DNA of 64,000 nucleotides from Tomocerus qinae (GCA_020055645.1 CM034548.1:10106001-10170000), one strand, 5' to 3'; shown: positions 38,001 through 60,690, counted from the stretch's first letter. Notes: generated by a model from the letters alone, not told the origin. Program-made: numbers and translations.

Positions 38001-41000
38001 AGCTATTTTAAAAGGAAAGCCCCTTCCGTACATTTGGAAAGAATTAAATTCTAGTTAAATTCATATTACCTACTTAGACTTAATCTAAGCATAGCTTAGG
38101 ACACTCACATCCTCATCATCATTTTTGTAAATTGCATGGCAAATGGTATATTTAAATGGGAAATCTGATTTAGATAGCAATGGATAGCTTCTGATTATAC
38201 GTCGACAGCTTATGGCTTGTACCGCAACAAAAGCATTTCCTGTCATGTACGTATTGAAAGTAATGATAGTAGTAGTACGTAGTTGAATTGTACCATTCAT
38301 AGACAGTAAGTAAGGAATAGTGTTAAAGGTCTGTTAATCGTTCACTATTTGAAGCGGAAGGTATGCATGAAGAATGCAGCATTGTATTGCAAAGGTAGAA
38401 AAACAATACGAAGAGGTACAGATAGTACGAGTATCATTTTAGATCGTATAGTATTATACTAGAATACTCTCACTCACCTCTACTCATGTCCGTTTTGCCA
38501 ATCCACCTGTGCCAAAGCAACTTCCAAGTACACAGAAGCATCTTTTTAAGCTTTCACTCTTTGCCTACATATTCGCATTTTTAAATTGAATGGAGGATTT
38601 TTTAGTTAATGTGCTCATTTATTTAAGTAGCTATGGAGCGCGTTCTATTATTTTGCAGTGTTTACATGCATTGATATGCATTTAGCCGTGAGACGCGATT
38701 TCAAGTACAACTCATTTTTACCATTCGTCAGGATCACTTTCACATGCATTGTAATCTAAGCATGAAAGTATGTAACAAGTGCATAGGCCTACTAATAAAG
38801 TATGCAATAATGCACATTCACAATTAAATCATTGTGCCACATGGCTTCATTCTGGCATCGCTAATCTTTAAGGAGGAGTTTGAATTCATAAATTATAGAT
38901 GAATATTCATACAACATTATTTACATTTAGATTCTGGAGAATACTCTTCCTTCCATTATTGATGCGCTTTGTTGTTTGCTAATCATAATAGTATTCTTTA
39001 ATTTCATATGAGTCATAGTAAATTGCATGATAATTCACAAAGAAAAGTCATTAGGAATAACAAACGTTCAAAGGAATGATTTAGATTCATAATTTATTTC
39101 GCTTTTTCCCTATCCTTGAACCAACGGAGTGGAGAGTCTAAACTTGCCCTTTACTAATGTCCATTGTAAAGAAAATTACTAACTAGTGCAAATTCAGACC
39201 TTGGATTTATGCAGTGAATGGCAGAGGTGGGAATTGGTTTAATCCCAACTCACTCAGGACAGTCGTTTTCAAAATTGTGAAGGAAGGGGCCTATTACTGT
39301 ACCCTGAATTACTACACAAGTATTACCATTCAAAATAAAAAGGCAAGTCCTCCTGATGAGTTTGCTTGAAATAATAATTTTTCGAACTGTGTCTTTTATG
39401 TTGCAGATGAACATTATTTGGTACAAGTGCATATGCCAGATAGGATAATATACTACAAAACTATTAAAGTCATTTTAGGCAGTGGAGAATAGTAAATAGT
39501 GTATAAGACAGAAATTCCTAAGGAAAAGTAGAGCAAAACCTATGGAAATAAGGAATGTTGTTTGTTGACTGAAAATAATATTAGTCAGTGTTTTATTATT
39601 GAAAAACCATGTATTGATTCTGTCATTAAACATCTTCAGAGACAGAGATTTGTAGTATTGATAAAATATTTTCTCTAACAACAAGTATATGAACCCTAAT
39701 TTTTTTGTTTATAAATCTGAGGTTTGACGTTTATACGGAAATATACAATCGTACAAATGCTTAATTATAGCTACAATGATGAACTTGTAGTTAGTTACAT
39801 AATTTCAGCTAGTGTCACAAATACAAATTCTATACAGATAACACATTTAGACAACATTTTTATAGATATCTGTACACAACTACTACGAACTACATGTATT
39901 TGTATAATATTTTAGTAGGTATATATAGTTACAAATAATCTTTCTGGCTGGACACAAGTGGTCTCGACTCTTTTTACAGAGTCGTGAATCTATTAAATTA
40001 AAAAAAATTGACAACGACAAAGTTAATTGAAATAAATTGATGAACAAAAGGAATATTTAGTAATTAAAAATGATTGTAGGTTTTTTAACATTCAACAACC
40101 TGAGAGAGATCACTAAGTGCATAGTGTTAACTATAAAGATCATGCTGAAGTTGAAATCAATCACCAAGTTGTAATTCATTAATATCCGTGTAAAGAGCGA
40201 ATTGAGTTTTCTCAGGCTAACAAAGTAAATGCTAAATAGTACTTTTAAAATCGAAAATTATTAATTATTAATTGAAATCTATAAAAACAAAGCAATAAGA
40301 CTTTTCTATAATAAATATAATGTAATTTTTATTACTACTACTTTTCATGAGTTGTGTCTAATGATTTTTCATATTGTGTAAATATGCAAATAACCAATAA
40401 GTTAACAATATCGCTTTGTCTGTATACGTAATTTGGATTAGGAAACTGTAACAGAAATTCAATGTCATGTAAGGTAAGTGTTATACTACGAAGAATAGAT
40501 CAATCTAGGGACTACTACATTACGTGATTCTATTATGTTTCTAACTGAATATGAAAAGAAACGAGGAAATAATATACAATGCATACAAACACATACAACT
40601 CTACAGTACAGCAGAAGGTAAAAATGAGACAAACATGAATAATTTACTGATTTACCTACTATATCCATATTGTGAAGGTTGTTAATGATGTAGCTAAGAG
40701 TAGGTTTGTATAGTCATTTAAATAATGTGTATTAGTTACCATACAATGAATAGAAATCTATAGAAATGTATAATTAGCAATGTCGTGTCGGGGCTATATC
40801 TGCTCCACTACTAGCTGTATACCACAACACCGATATTTTATCTATCGCATCGTCTTAACAACCATAAATTGTGTATTTATAAAAGTTTCTGAAAAAGTAG
40901 GTGCTACCGCTACCGGCTCTGCTCATTGAGCAATTGATAGATAGTCTATTTACAATTCAATAATAAAATTGATATAATAACAGATGTGTTCAATGAAATA

Positions 41001-42940
41001 TATATTGATTAAATTAACTAGGGTCTTAACTACCTATTCTACTATTATGTGAAAGTATTAAAGTCTAAAGCTATAGCTACGGATAAATATTTAATTTTAC
41101 ATTGCAGCAATTACCATTATTTTGTTGTACATTTGTTTGAAGACGAATACCTATAAGTATATAAAGACAGGTGTACTCTTTACAGGGAGTAAATTGCTGT
41201 CACTCAGTTGTATAAAATAACTTTATCAATTTAATCCGCTTTAATTTGTGTTTTTCTACTCTACAATAAGATGTATTATGTTAAAACGGTCACGGCGTAG
41301 TTGCATAAAACAAAAATAGACGAAATCCTTGCAATCTACTGTAAGTATATACGTAAAGTAATCAGTATTTTGGTTAATTTGTTTACATTTCATTACATGA
41401 GAGCGGATCGTGGCATCGAGCTACCTATGTAGATACATATGTACATGCATAGGCAAGTGTGTCTGTAATCGGTATAATGTATTAGGTAGGCATATAAAAT
41501 TCCAAAGAGATAACTGTAAATAAAAATAGCGTTTGTGTACTACAAATGTTTGTAAATTATAACCTTAAGACACAAAAACATCGATCAGTTGGGGTGACAC
41601 GTAATTGTTTACATATAGTAGTAGTAATTTAAACAATTTCAAATTGTGCCCTAGCACTTTCTAAAATAGTCTGTACTCGGACATGATTTGATGAACAATG
41701 AAATATCATTTTTTTCTATTTGAATATGTTGCACTCAGATAAATTAATCAATCATAACTCATAAGCGTAATTGTAATAGTACATCGAAACCACAACACAT
41801 ACATAATAATCCTTAAACCATGATTAAATACAATATTTTGTGTAAAAAATTGCTACCTTAGTGGGGTTACTACACCAGCAGAAAAACTATTTCATTTGAA
41901 AGTGAACTGACATGATATTGAGAGCAATCGTTTAGGTAGTTGTGAAAAATGAACTTGTAATAGCGTGAAATGTAAATACTTTCAATGTAAACAATTATGA
42001 AAAAATTAAATGCGTGAAAGACTGATTTCTTTGAAAAGCAAAACATTTGTCCAAAATGGGAAAACAATTTGAAAAAATACATTAAATTTGGCCATCTTAT
42101 TTTGGCGATTTCGCACATACGGAAGAGTATGTACGTACAGTGGTCCGGAAAGGGATTATTGATTCATGACATGAAGACCAAATGGTTTTCAGAAAGACTA
42201 ATATCGCCTTAAAGTTTATATCACGAAACTATTCTGCATCTGCATACAAAATAAATCATTCTCCACAAATATCTCATAATAAAGCTTGTAAAACATTATC
42301 AACTGAAACTAAAGTTCATGATGATAAACAGTAATGTAATATTAATTCCTATTAGGTATTCCCACTTAACTGTAATGTTAGTCTATCTATATGGCTGGGT
42401 TAACAGTAAAAACTGCTTAACCAAATTCCATCTATACTTAAATAAGTATGTCGAAATGTTATACAAAAGATAATAATATAATTAACACAGAATGTGCTAT
42501 GTGCGTGTGACAATAAACTGTAAAAACAATATTCCTACTGAAACAAATCCAAACAACTAATGACTATGTCGGTAATAGTCAAAACTACAATTTAAATGCA
42601 AACTGTGAATCTACTTTTGCAGTAAATCTTTAATGTAGACATAAATCCTAGTTTGTGACCTCACACAGTTTTTCTACACCTAAGTATAGCTTTGCATTAA
42701 AAATTGAAAGCATGTAAACTATTTAATTAACGAATTAGCTAGCTAACGCGTCAACTCATTTCAAGTAGTCACACATAGCCAAAACTATGGGGAATATATA
42801 TAATTTGTGTCTATCTAAAGTGCTTAGTTAGCATCTGAAAGTTCAACAAGACTTATACAAATTAATAATAATCCTAAACTATATAAATTAAAATACTTAA
42901 GTAACCTTAGTATACACCATTATCATTCATTCCACTCTAC

Positions 42941-50078
<7,138 letters not shown>

Positions 50079-50102
50079 GACTAAAGAACTAAAGAAAAAC
50101 AT

Positions 50103-53100
50103 CTACCACAGAACTGTAACATGAGAAATGTTGTCGCCAGCACTCCAAGGGCTAATAAGGCACTAAATCTCCAGTCACTTTTGCACAACAATTATTCAGC
50201 TCGTTATCGAGCAGTGTCAACACGGATGCTCAAACAAAATGAGCAATGAAGAAGCCTCTGTTTTCGCAAATCTTATCTGCTTTCAATTTCCGCGTAGCAG
50301 TAGTACCAATAAAATAGGTTAGACTAATATACTTAGTTTGCAAACATTTAGTAATAAGTTATGTAGCACATAGGTCACTAGTTTTAAATTTAAATAAGAG
50401 TAGCGGAAGAATAATACTACGAATTGTCATAGTCGTTTATGTAATGTGATAACTGTGTAGTATACTGATCTGTTAGTTTGTGGGGACAGAAATACTGACA
50501 AACAAACGTTTTGGTACGATATTGTAAACTATTACAGATAATTCAACCGAGATTTTAGTTAGAAAAGCTTTGTACGGCAAACAACTATTTTTTAACAACT
50601 ATAGGATGTATAAAAAGAAATAAGTGCTTATGATATTACATTAATTTGTGAGGATAAGAATACTGACAATTTTGAACGATTTCAATTCAACTCCAGCTTT
50701 ACAGACTCTGTGTAAAATATTTTGTAAACCTTTCGGTGGTAGTTTCTACAGTCTAAGTTACATAGCATACCTCTAACTCCTTATTAATTCAACAGTGTAA
50801 ATTATGGGTTGTCCCAAACTAATAATTTCCCATAAAGAGGAACTTTGTATTATTCATTAATTCACATTATTAGCCTTCGGATATATCAGTTACAGCATCG
50901 TGTAATTATTTCTTAGTAGGATACAATTGCTATATCAAAGGTTAGACAGGACGGAACCTTTCAATGTCTTAGATTCTAGAGAAAGTCAAGATTTCCTGGA
51001 CGGATTCTGTCAATTCTTAGAGCAAGTCACGGTTAACAATTACATACTATATAATAGCTATTACAATTTAAAGATATTAGCACATAATTATATGTCTCTG
51101 CTACACTCTAAAAACATTTGCTACCATTACTGAACCAAAGTGACAATGAAAATTCCGTAAATGAATGATTAGCTTATTCAAATACTTAACATAATACAAC
51201 CCACGTTTGGAATGTCATTCATTTAAGTAGATAGAAGAAATAGGATGAATAGTAATGTAACCCATTAAATGCCAAGACAAAAAACCATTAACATTTTATG
51301 ATAAAGGAACAAAATGGATGGCATATAGTAAATAGTATTTTATCTGTGAAGACACAGAACGGTCTTATCAGTAGTAAATATTTACTATATAATCTACTTC
51401 AATGGCATTTATCACTCCACTATTAACAGCTAGAGAGTAAAAATAACAACACTGGAATTTTAACAAGTTCCTTTCGAGTCTGCAACTCACTCATGTCACA
51501 GTCACAGAACGTTGGAAAAGGAAATTTCTAATTGGCGATCAACAACTTGTAAAATTTCGTGATTTTTTTCACAAGTGCCATATTAATTTTGGCACAGTTT
51601 TCTGAAAGAATGCTTCATCCACTTGTTACTGAATTTTAATTGTTATTTGATAGTGTTGGACGGTTGGAGGTTTCTAGGAAGATTGTTGACGATGAGGCTT
51701 TGCACAGTCATATGCTATGTGTCATACATACGAACATATTTTAGTGAACTCCAAATGAACTTAACTGGAGTGAGTGTGCTACGAGTAAACATTTCACATT
51801 TAGGTAATGCAATGCTGCTAATTACACTCAAATTATACAGTATAAATGTGTGTGGTAGTGCAAAAAACAAATAAATCTTTGAGTGTGATTTATTGTATGA
51901 GTAATAGCGGCTTCCTTTCGTACACTCACTATTAAACTAAACTAATCCACTAATACCATAATAATAGCATGCCTACCTACCTCCTCGCTCAAATCCTCAC
52001 AATTACAACATAGACCGTAAGCAAAGGCCAAAGTAATGCTAACAATAAATAAGAATGGCTTTACTTCTACACGAGAGTAGTAACAACAATCTTACAATTC
52101 TCTAATGTACCCATTCAAATTACAAACTATAACAATTAGAGACACTAATAAATAGAAAACGAGACGGACGGGGATGGGACAACGAAACAAAGTGTCTTCA
52201 CAGATGTACATACATATACGCAGGTTATTGTAATTGTAGTACATTCGATGTTGGTGTTAAACAAAAGTAGTCCGAGTCCTACATTTCGAATTTCCAACTT
52301 CGAGGAGCACAGTTGACAGTACACTCACTCACTTTCTGTCCATTACCATCCGCATTACAACCAAGACTAAACCAACACATTAGTTAATTCTTTTACTATT
52401 TAACAGACACTCATTGAGCACTGTGCGTTCATTAGTTAGATTCTTGAGTTCATATTTTTCTTTCCCCCACGCTTTTTTGACTCATAGTACAAATTGGCTT
52501 CAGCATCACAATTTCTCCTACAATTATAGTACTATTACTTTTGCAGTATGTAAATATTTACTAATTCTCTCGCTAAATTATTTTTTAGTGTGCACATGTT
52601 TTAATCCGCAGTGGACACTATAATTCTCTTTGATGATTTAAGATTTAGGGGAATAATTCTTAGGTTGTTAGTGGAGTCAAATTAAAAAACAAAAAGGACA
52701 GAAGGCAAACAGATTCAGTTCGCGATTTACGATCCAGTTTCAGTTGGACAAAACGACAGAACGACAGAAAACAGCGTAACGTAACGTGGATGGAGAAGGA
52801 AGCCAAAAGTAAAAACAGAATATCTTTCTGTGTTCTCTCTTCGATTCTCTGTCTGTGTTCTGTTTCTGTTGACTTGAGTGTCTGTCATAGTCATATCCAA
52901 AGCACACAGAGAAAACGCAGTCAGTCAGGGAGTCAAGTCACCATAATATTAATATTATTATATTAACCTTCTTCCCTCCTGCACATACGATGCACGACGA
53001 CGACAAACTCATACTACATACTACCACTATAACTCTAATAGCAACTATCCCTCCGTCCGTACGTACGTCTGTACGTATCACTTCAATACAGAGTATATAC

Positions 53101-56100
53101 AATAAATAGAAATACCTATCTAGTCAAATAGATAGGTTGGTTGGTAGTAGTAAAGTAAGTAAGTCCTACTAGTAAGTTGTATTTCGAGGGTTGTATTTGT
53201 ATTAGAGTATTCGAATAACGTGTAGGTTAGGTATTAATGTTGTTATAGTCGACGAGAGAACGCAACAACAACGGCACAGTAGTGCACTCTGATGTTTACG
53301 CTAAAGAAGGAATAACGCTTCGTTAGAACAAAACACAGGAGCATATTATGTAGCTTCTTGCATGGATAATATACGGATTGATAGACTAGACCATCTTATT
53401 TTAACTTGTCTCTTTATGTTAAGCTAGTTATGCATGTTCCTATTCTATTCTGCATATATGCACGGCAAGGTAAAGGTGACTAACTTAATTGTAAAAGAAA
53501 AGGGTTGAAGGCTTTTAGCTTGCCACTCCATTGCGTTTTACGTTGCATTGCCTTTTACCTACACTCTTCTAAGGGAGAGCCTCCCCTCTGCCCGGCACCA
53601 ACGCAACTCGACAAATCTCTTCGGAGATACCTCAATTTACATCTTTAAACCAAGGGCTACCTACCACTTCATATCATTAATTAATAATCTTTTTTAAATA
53701 CCCGAATTTCACTCACCATGACAATCCCCCATAGAAATAAAACTATGAAAATAGTTTTATTAAAGCTATGCTGTACGAATTAAATTAAGTTCATGGAAAC
53801 TTAAAAATTTGCAATTTTATGCATAAAATTAAGTGTCGTGCTTAAATTGTATTTTTTTAGGTTCTGAATCGGGTATTTAAAAAATCGGATGCTATGCGGT
53901 GCAACTACGACCAGAATCTTTATAGGTTACTATTGGTATTTCATTGGGTTCTCCTTTAGAAAAGGGATTCACAGAAATCAATTTAGAGAACAGAAGGTAT
54001 TGAGGATTCATACATTTTACAGGTATGTTGATGTTGGTGCACGAAAAGGTACTTCCAAAGAATAAATGCATGCTAGTAGGTAGTAGATAGTTAATAGTAC
54101 TTATTCTGTGCATATGTAGGTTATAATATTGACACGTACAATATAATTTGAATAAAGACGCTAAAGAAGCAAGATATATTATACCTACTTGTATTATTAT
54201 CAAAATTATCATTGTTTATAGGGATGTCGTATTCAAGTATGGTAAATACCTACATAGCTTTGCATAAAACTTGTGTAGATAGAGGAGCAGAAAGAAGAAG
54301 TGTATATTGTGTGAATAATGCGAATGCTAAACCTGAGTTAGTTATCTGTATGTCGTTTTTGTACTGGTGTATTATAGTATTGTATGAATAATATTTATTT
54401 TCTTTCTGGTATGATTGTTGATTTTGTGATTGTATGTCTGCATATAATATTGCAATTGTGGTGTAGAAGAGATTCGTATAGTTTAGAGTGTAGGGAAAAC
54501 ATCGACACGGCATCACATTGTTGTAGCATTGATTGCATGCATTGGTACATAATCACAACAATATTATATATATTTTATAGGTGGTGGTTGTTGGTTGGAG
54601 TGAGTGGCTGTATAGCCCAGGTATAAGAGGCTGATTGTTGTTGTGATTGTGTGTGAGTGCATAGTTGAGGTTGAGCAACATTTCATATTATACATTGTTG
54701 ACTTGAGTTGAGAGATACCCAGAAGATATCTCTTTTGCCAAAGAAGAAGTGGAGGGAGAGTTGGTTGAGAAACGAGCCTGTGAAACTAACTTCTTTGCCC
54801 TTTTCCTTATCGTTCCCTTCGGACTATCTCTAACTGACTCTAAACTCTAACTGGTCCTCTTTCTTTTCTCTCCTCGACTCCTAGCCTGTCCCCTAGGAAT
54901 CTATGCACATGGAAATGGACAAACCAGACTGGCCGAGGGATCCTCTCTCAATGATTGTGTGAATATATTTCTGCTACTACACTAGTATATCAAGAGGCTG
55001 AGTCTACATTTTGTTACTACAAACCGTTCGTTGTATTTATCAATTAGGAAACTTCCATTAACAACGTACTACTCCCTCCCTACACCAACCTATACTATTA
55101 TAATACGCACAATATTTTCTTGAGGATATCAGGTTTTTGAAGATGTTCGTCTCGTTCAAGATCATTTTTGTTGAACTCGTAGAGAAAACACGAGACGTAA
55201 TACACACATGTGTCCTAACTCTCTGCCTGCACTCTGAAAATCTATAACGGCTGACTACATTAAACGAAGCTACAAAATCCTTTACTTTAATTGAGAGCTT
55301 TTTTAGAGCTAGGAGTAGAGCTAAGCATTGTGTGATCTGCTGTTAATGTTGGTTCTAGAAAAATAATTCTCAATTGTCGTTCTCACCCCAACTTAACTCG
55401 GAGCAGAACAAGATCTACCTCTAATATGTTGTTATCCAACCGAAAGCCTAGGCCAGGAATGCATTTCATTTGATTGTCCTGCAACAGCTATCTCATTTTT
55501 TCACCTTACTACTTAGTCGTTCATTCATTCTTTCAAATATTTTTGATTTCATTCCACCAAGTTAATGAGCCACATCAGTTAGCGTCAGCCCAAGTCCTGT
55601 AATGGCCTAATAGTTTCTACTATGTATCTCTCTCACTAATGGAACAACTCACAGTGACACTTGCACGCACACTACCAGAGGATGTATCTATTTACATGCA
55701 AACCACCAGAAAGAGTCACTAAATCTATGTGCATATGGGCAAAATGCATTCTTCAACAATCCCACCTAAGCTATGTCCACTTACAATAATTAGTGTGACG
55801 GTAATGGCAATGATATGTATGTAATGCCACTTAATAGTTCTGTGCCAATTTAAAAAAAGTGTAACAAGTTTTTTCCGTCTATGAACTTTACTCTCACACT
55901 TGCACAGAGAATTCTCGTACATTTTTAATACCACTATTCTTATACCTATCCATACATACTTGCACATCTTTTAAAAAATCATTAACTAGTTTCATTACGG
56001 GCTTGTTTTTCCAGTTGTCTGGAATATTTCAGAGCCGTGGAAATACATGCAGTTTGTTTATGATTTTAACTTCTTTCTCGTTTCAATAAACTATTTATTG

Positions 56101-59100
56101 TACATGGAACGACATTTTATGTAAATATTTGACTTGGGCATAAATATTTGACATAAAGATAGTGCTTGTATACAAATAGCACCAATTATGACTAAGGAAG
56201 TATACTATTACTATCTTAGATGTATTTATTATACTGTACTATAGTTGACAATATTTGTATAAGTCTCCTAACTATTATTGGATGTGCATAGACAGCCATA
56301 TATTACAGATTGGTGGTAAAAAGAATATGAAAGACATGCACGCACTTGCCCGAATTGTAAATAGATAAGATAAGGATTATTATGTAACTCTTAACCCTTA
56401 GCACTAAAAGTAAACTAGACATGTTGGTGTATGCAGTCAGCAATTCTTTCATTCCTGGCTATTCATTCAGTTTTAAGTGATTGTATAAGTGCCACAATCA
56501 CAAAGCATTCCTGATTCCTATACTGTAAAATGAATTAAGCTAAATAATCGAGAATCCACTATTGCACGAAAAGCACGATATATGAAAGAAATAATACAAT
56601 CAGTCAAGAGGCTGAGACTTTAAAACTTGAAGGGAATTATATAGGAGAAACAGGCCGTAATCTAGTACTTCTATGTAGTTCTGGTGTAATTGTAGTAAAA
56701 AGAAATATAATTTCAACGTAATTTTAATTTTTATGAGAATACGTATCCTAGTAGCATATTTGTGCAAGATGAGTGCATTTTTCTTCGCATGTACTCTTGT
56801 TTGACTTCTTATTGTTGGTAAGAGACTAAGAGAGTATTTAATCTAAATACTCTACACTTTTATGCTACTCTTTTTTCTTTGCTCATATTCAGTCCGTCAA
56901 GTAAGTGCAATCTTGTGATACTTCTCTTGAAATCATGCTCATGCTATTACTCTACTAAATGACTAGAATATTACCTATAATATCTATCAGCTATTAAATG
57001 TAACCTAAGTAGATCTACTTGCCCTTGGGCCGTTTGAGTAGTTGCTTTTCAAGTATAATAATAATATGCAGATCTCCTCTTTTTACAATGCTCACCAATG
57101 CTACCCGTTTTAGAATTCCTTATTTCGTGCAGTTATAATCAATTCCTACACACAGTTCAGTCTTTAGCTGATTATTACTTTGATTTGCACTTTTAGAGTG
57201 ACAAAATGAAAGGCAAATGTCAAAAAACTTTTATAATAGTATTATCTACATAAAGATTAAAATTTTAGATCCATATTTTTACAATAAATATGTGCAAATA
57301 TCTAAAAACCTACAATTCCTGACATAGTTATTCAAACATTCCGTTTAAAATATTCGCATAGAGAATAAAATGTGGAATCTAGAATTCTTATTGATAATCA
57401 ATGTGTTTACAATGCCAGATCTTGTAAATGGTACGGTCTGTAATAATGTATCTTTAATTCCACATACGATACTCGATCTGAATCTGAATCATTCTGTCTC
57501 AATTCAACTTATCGTTAAAAGCGTTGAGCAAAAAGATGAGGGATCAGTTTGGTTTAAATCCACTATCCACTTAGCATAAAAACTAAGCCATGTGTATTGA
57601 CTATTAAAGCCTCTTTTATTCTAATTACACTTAATGCTAGTTTAGATCTGCGTTTATTCCTTGGCTTTCATACGCACGTATGTAGTTTACTACATGCAGA
57701 TCATGCAACCCAAGTTACTGTTAAAAATTGGAAGTACCACAACACAAAAGCTGCTTCTGTTGTTCCTACGTCTACAAACTAACAATCGCAATTCAATCTA
57801 CTACCAAATTTATATGCACAATAGATTACATGTCTAATCTAGATCCTACACGTAGGTACAATATCTACTTGAGATTCTTGACGTTTATTTAATCAACCAG
57901 ATTTAGAGTTTGCCTTGTTTGCCTTTTCAGCCTCATTTTCTAATATTAAAAGGAGAGGCAAAATTTCCATACACTCAGTTTGAGTAGTTCAAGAGCATTC
58001 CTAAGTTTCCCCCCTTCTTCCTTCATCTATCTTTCTTAGCCTGTCATATTCTTTAGAATTTTTAATCAAGATTTGCTCGTAAAGCTTCAGAGTTAATGTC
58101 ACTCGAAAAATTTCTTAAAACAGACCATTCGTTGAAAAATAGGAAGCTGTCCTTCTGGTGCGATATCTGATTTCAAATTACTGCTATGATGTCTCTAAGG
58201 AAGGAATCTTATAGTATTGATGTGTCATGTTTTATGGACGCCCCCTCGGTTACGCTGTGATGGAATATGTAATTGGCTTGAATTATCTTTTTTCATCCTG
58301 GTTTACCAAATACCAAATTATGGTGGTTTCATTTTTATCATTTAAATTCATGTGTATGAATTTATGCCACATTTACCTAGGAATGTGCGAAACTGACGTG
58401 CGAGCTAACAAATAAACTAAAAATGTCAAGCAAAACTATGAAATAGATATTCTATGTTCCGTTGCGTGTTATATAACAATAAATGATGAAGCATTTTTTG
58501 AAAGTTGTAAGAGAAAATGAATTTTCAGATGCATGCTATTATTTCCACATGCTTTCCCATATGAAATGAATTTATTGTGTTTGCTCATTGCAAATTCCTT
58601 ACAGGAAATTGTATCAACGCTGTTTTAGAGTTGACTAAAAACGTCATGAAGTTTTACATGTAGTATAATATCGGAAATATCGCTTTCACAAAGATGTACG
58701 TAGCACTAGCAAGCAAATGTTTGTCAAGACTAGTAGAGCACTTTAAGAAATCTATTGGACTAGCAGTACTTGGTAGATTGGCGTTATATTAGTATTCCGT
58801 CGTACTGTTTGCACCACTAATTCGCTACATGTTTACATAGTGGCTTGATTGAACCAGTTTTAGATTACTGAAAGGATAGGTTTTGTTAGAGGGATCTTGT
58901 TACAATGATGATAATACGGTATATATCTACCTTTTAAAAAACCTCCATTTTATATGCCAAGTATAAAAAGTCACGTCAACAATCGTTCGTTACAAAATCT
59001 ATATTCTTCATTCATGAGTGAACAGTTTGGCACGTTTCGTTTGTATCACGTTCGATTGGATTAAAACTAACCGAATGATCTGCGTCATGGAAATTGGTCG

Positions 59101-60690
59101 AAATACTTACACATGACTAACATTTTAAAATGCTTTTTACATTGGTTGGAGTATTCACTGACTCTCACAATCACTAAATGTATCTCTATTTGTTTGGTCT
59201 CATGATATGTAACAATCTGAAACCATTTTCACACTATCCGCATTTCTTGACTTGTTATCATTCGTGTTGAAGAAATGCATGCGTATGTGTTGCGGCTGTG
59301 GCGTGTACCACAATTTTATAATCTGAATGCAAGATGAGAGGTCACAACTGTCAAGCCCAATGAAAACTGACGCAATATTGTTAAAAGGTGCCCAAGAGAT
59401 CTAGGATTGTCATAGTCGTCGGCATTGACCCTGGCCTGGCCCATCGGCTATGGGAAGTTAATTTTTATGAACTTCTCAGTCATAATTGGAATCACAAATT
59501 TAAATATTTTTGTATTCTAAGTTGGAATATATACATTTGTAGTTGATTGGTATTGGAAATGCATGAAGTTGAGTTGAGCCGGACCAAATCCATGCTGATA
59601 TATTAGTATTAATACATCCATGCATTACTGTCAGTCTCACAATTAGCAATAAAATATGGTACACAATTCTTATAATGCGACATAAGGTAAGTTTTGGCAG
59701 TTTGCATTTTAATTCCAAAGGTGACAATAAAAGTACAAGTATCGTATCATAATAAGGCTTAATACTATCCAGAACTGAAGCTATTTATAATTTTCCTATT
59801 TCTGTATTTTCGATTAAAAAATCTAATGTCTCCGTTTCTTTTACACTAGTGTTCACTTTCCTGTGTATAAAGTATGAAACATGCCAGCTATCTAGGCAAC
59901 TTTAAATTGACAATGGTTATTATGAGATATCTGTTAAAATAGATGCAAATAATCACCTGTTGAGCATAGAGTAATACTACTGACACTGTAGAATCAAATC
60001 TAGCTTCACAAAACAAAATGTAACATACAGAAATATATTAAAAACCGGTAATAAAGACTGGTAGTAAATACGATAATTGGACAAGAAAATTGATGATAAC
60101 AATTTGTACACAAAAGCAATAAATGTTAATTTATTGTTCAACTGTAAAAGGACTTTTCAACAATTTATAGCTAATGATATAATTGATTTATCAATAGGTA
60201 CTTGACAGTGACACATTAAGAACCATTGGGTTATAAAATTAATTCATCTCCGAATAATTAAAGTATATTAACTTAAATCACTTAATTGTTATTTACAATA
60301 TCAATCCCTGGATACAATGGAATATGGATGCTGATAATTTTACATTAGAAGTATACCGTTCATCATATAATAAGATTAACAGATATTACAAGAATACAGG
60401 TACTCATGACAATTGCACCGTGGAATTTGAATCGGACAAGTTTTATAATTACTCAGGTAACAAAATATTACTTCATTTATCTTATTATATTTATTTTAAT
60501 GTCTTTCAGAGAACAAACTAATGCTTATTAGCAAAACGTATCTCCGAACAGAATTATATTGTATGCATTGAATAGTTTTAATTCGAAAGTATTTGTTGCT
60601 GAAAGAATTATGATAGATTTAATGTTACTTTTGAATTAGCAGGTAATGGATTTTCTGGGTTGAAATGCATGAATCACTCAAAAAGGTATG
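50103..60690. other. 10.6-kb region upstream of MAGI, no gene recognised
   Basis: This must hold the MAGI promoter and any 5' UTR exons. A candidate is the less AT-rich stretch at about 52.7-53.3 kb, where CG pairs and CTCTCTGT-type tracts are more common, but no start site can be fixed. Reading frames are short. The only defined mobile element is at 53.69 kb. A 69-codon frame at 57370 with a hydrophobic start is noted under findings. Confidence 0.5.
53690..53884. mobile_element. 195-bp MITE with 16-bp perfect terminal inverted repeats
   Basis: The left end TTTTTTAAATACCCGA (53690-53705) is matched exactly by the complement of the right end (53869-53884). The inside contains a hairpin, AATAAAACTA / TAGTTTTATT, and another self-complementary stretch near GCAATTTTATGCATAAAATT. 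There is no coding capacity. No clear target duplication could be assigned, so the superfamily is open. Confidence 0.75.

Larger units (their letters stand above)
21700..42900. other. 21-kb region without a recognisable gene
   Basis: The longest open frames are about 100-120 codons, which chance would allow in this much AT-rich DNA, and none shows a known domain. I saw no tRNA-like box B, no rRNA and no familiar animal microRNA. The left end should hold the CERK promoter. Part of the right end must be the MAGI 3' UTR: no minus-strand AATAAA occurs from the MAGI stop to about 40.33 kb, only ATTAAA variants, for example near 42722. Features found inside are the hAT-like element at 28.85 kb and the related pieces at 23.1 and 26.6 kb. 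Confidence 0.6.

Noticed and set aside
53892..54212. 106-codon minus-strand frame
   Set aside because: Biased, low-information composition beside a transposon-like element; no domain and no second line of evidence.
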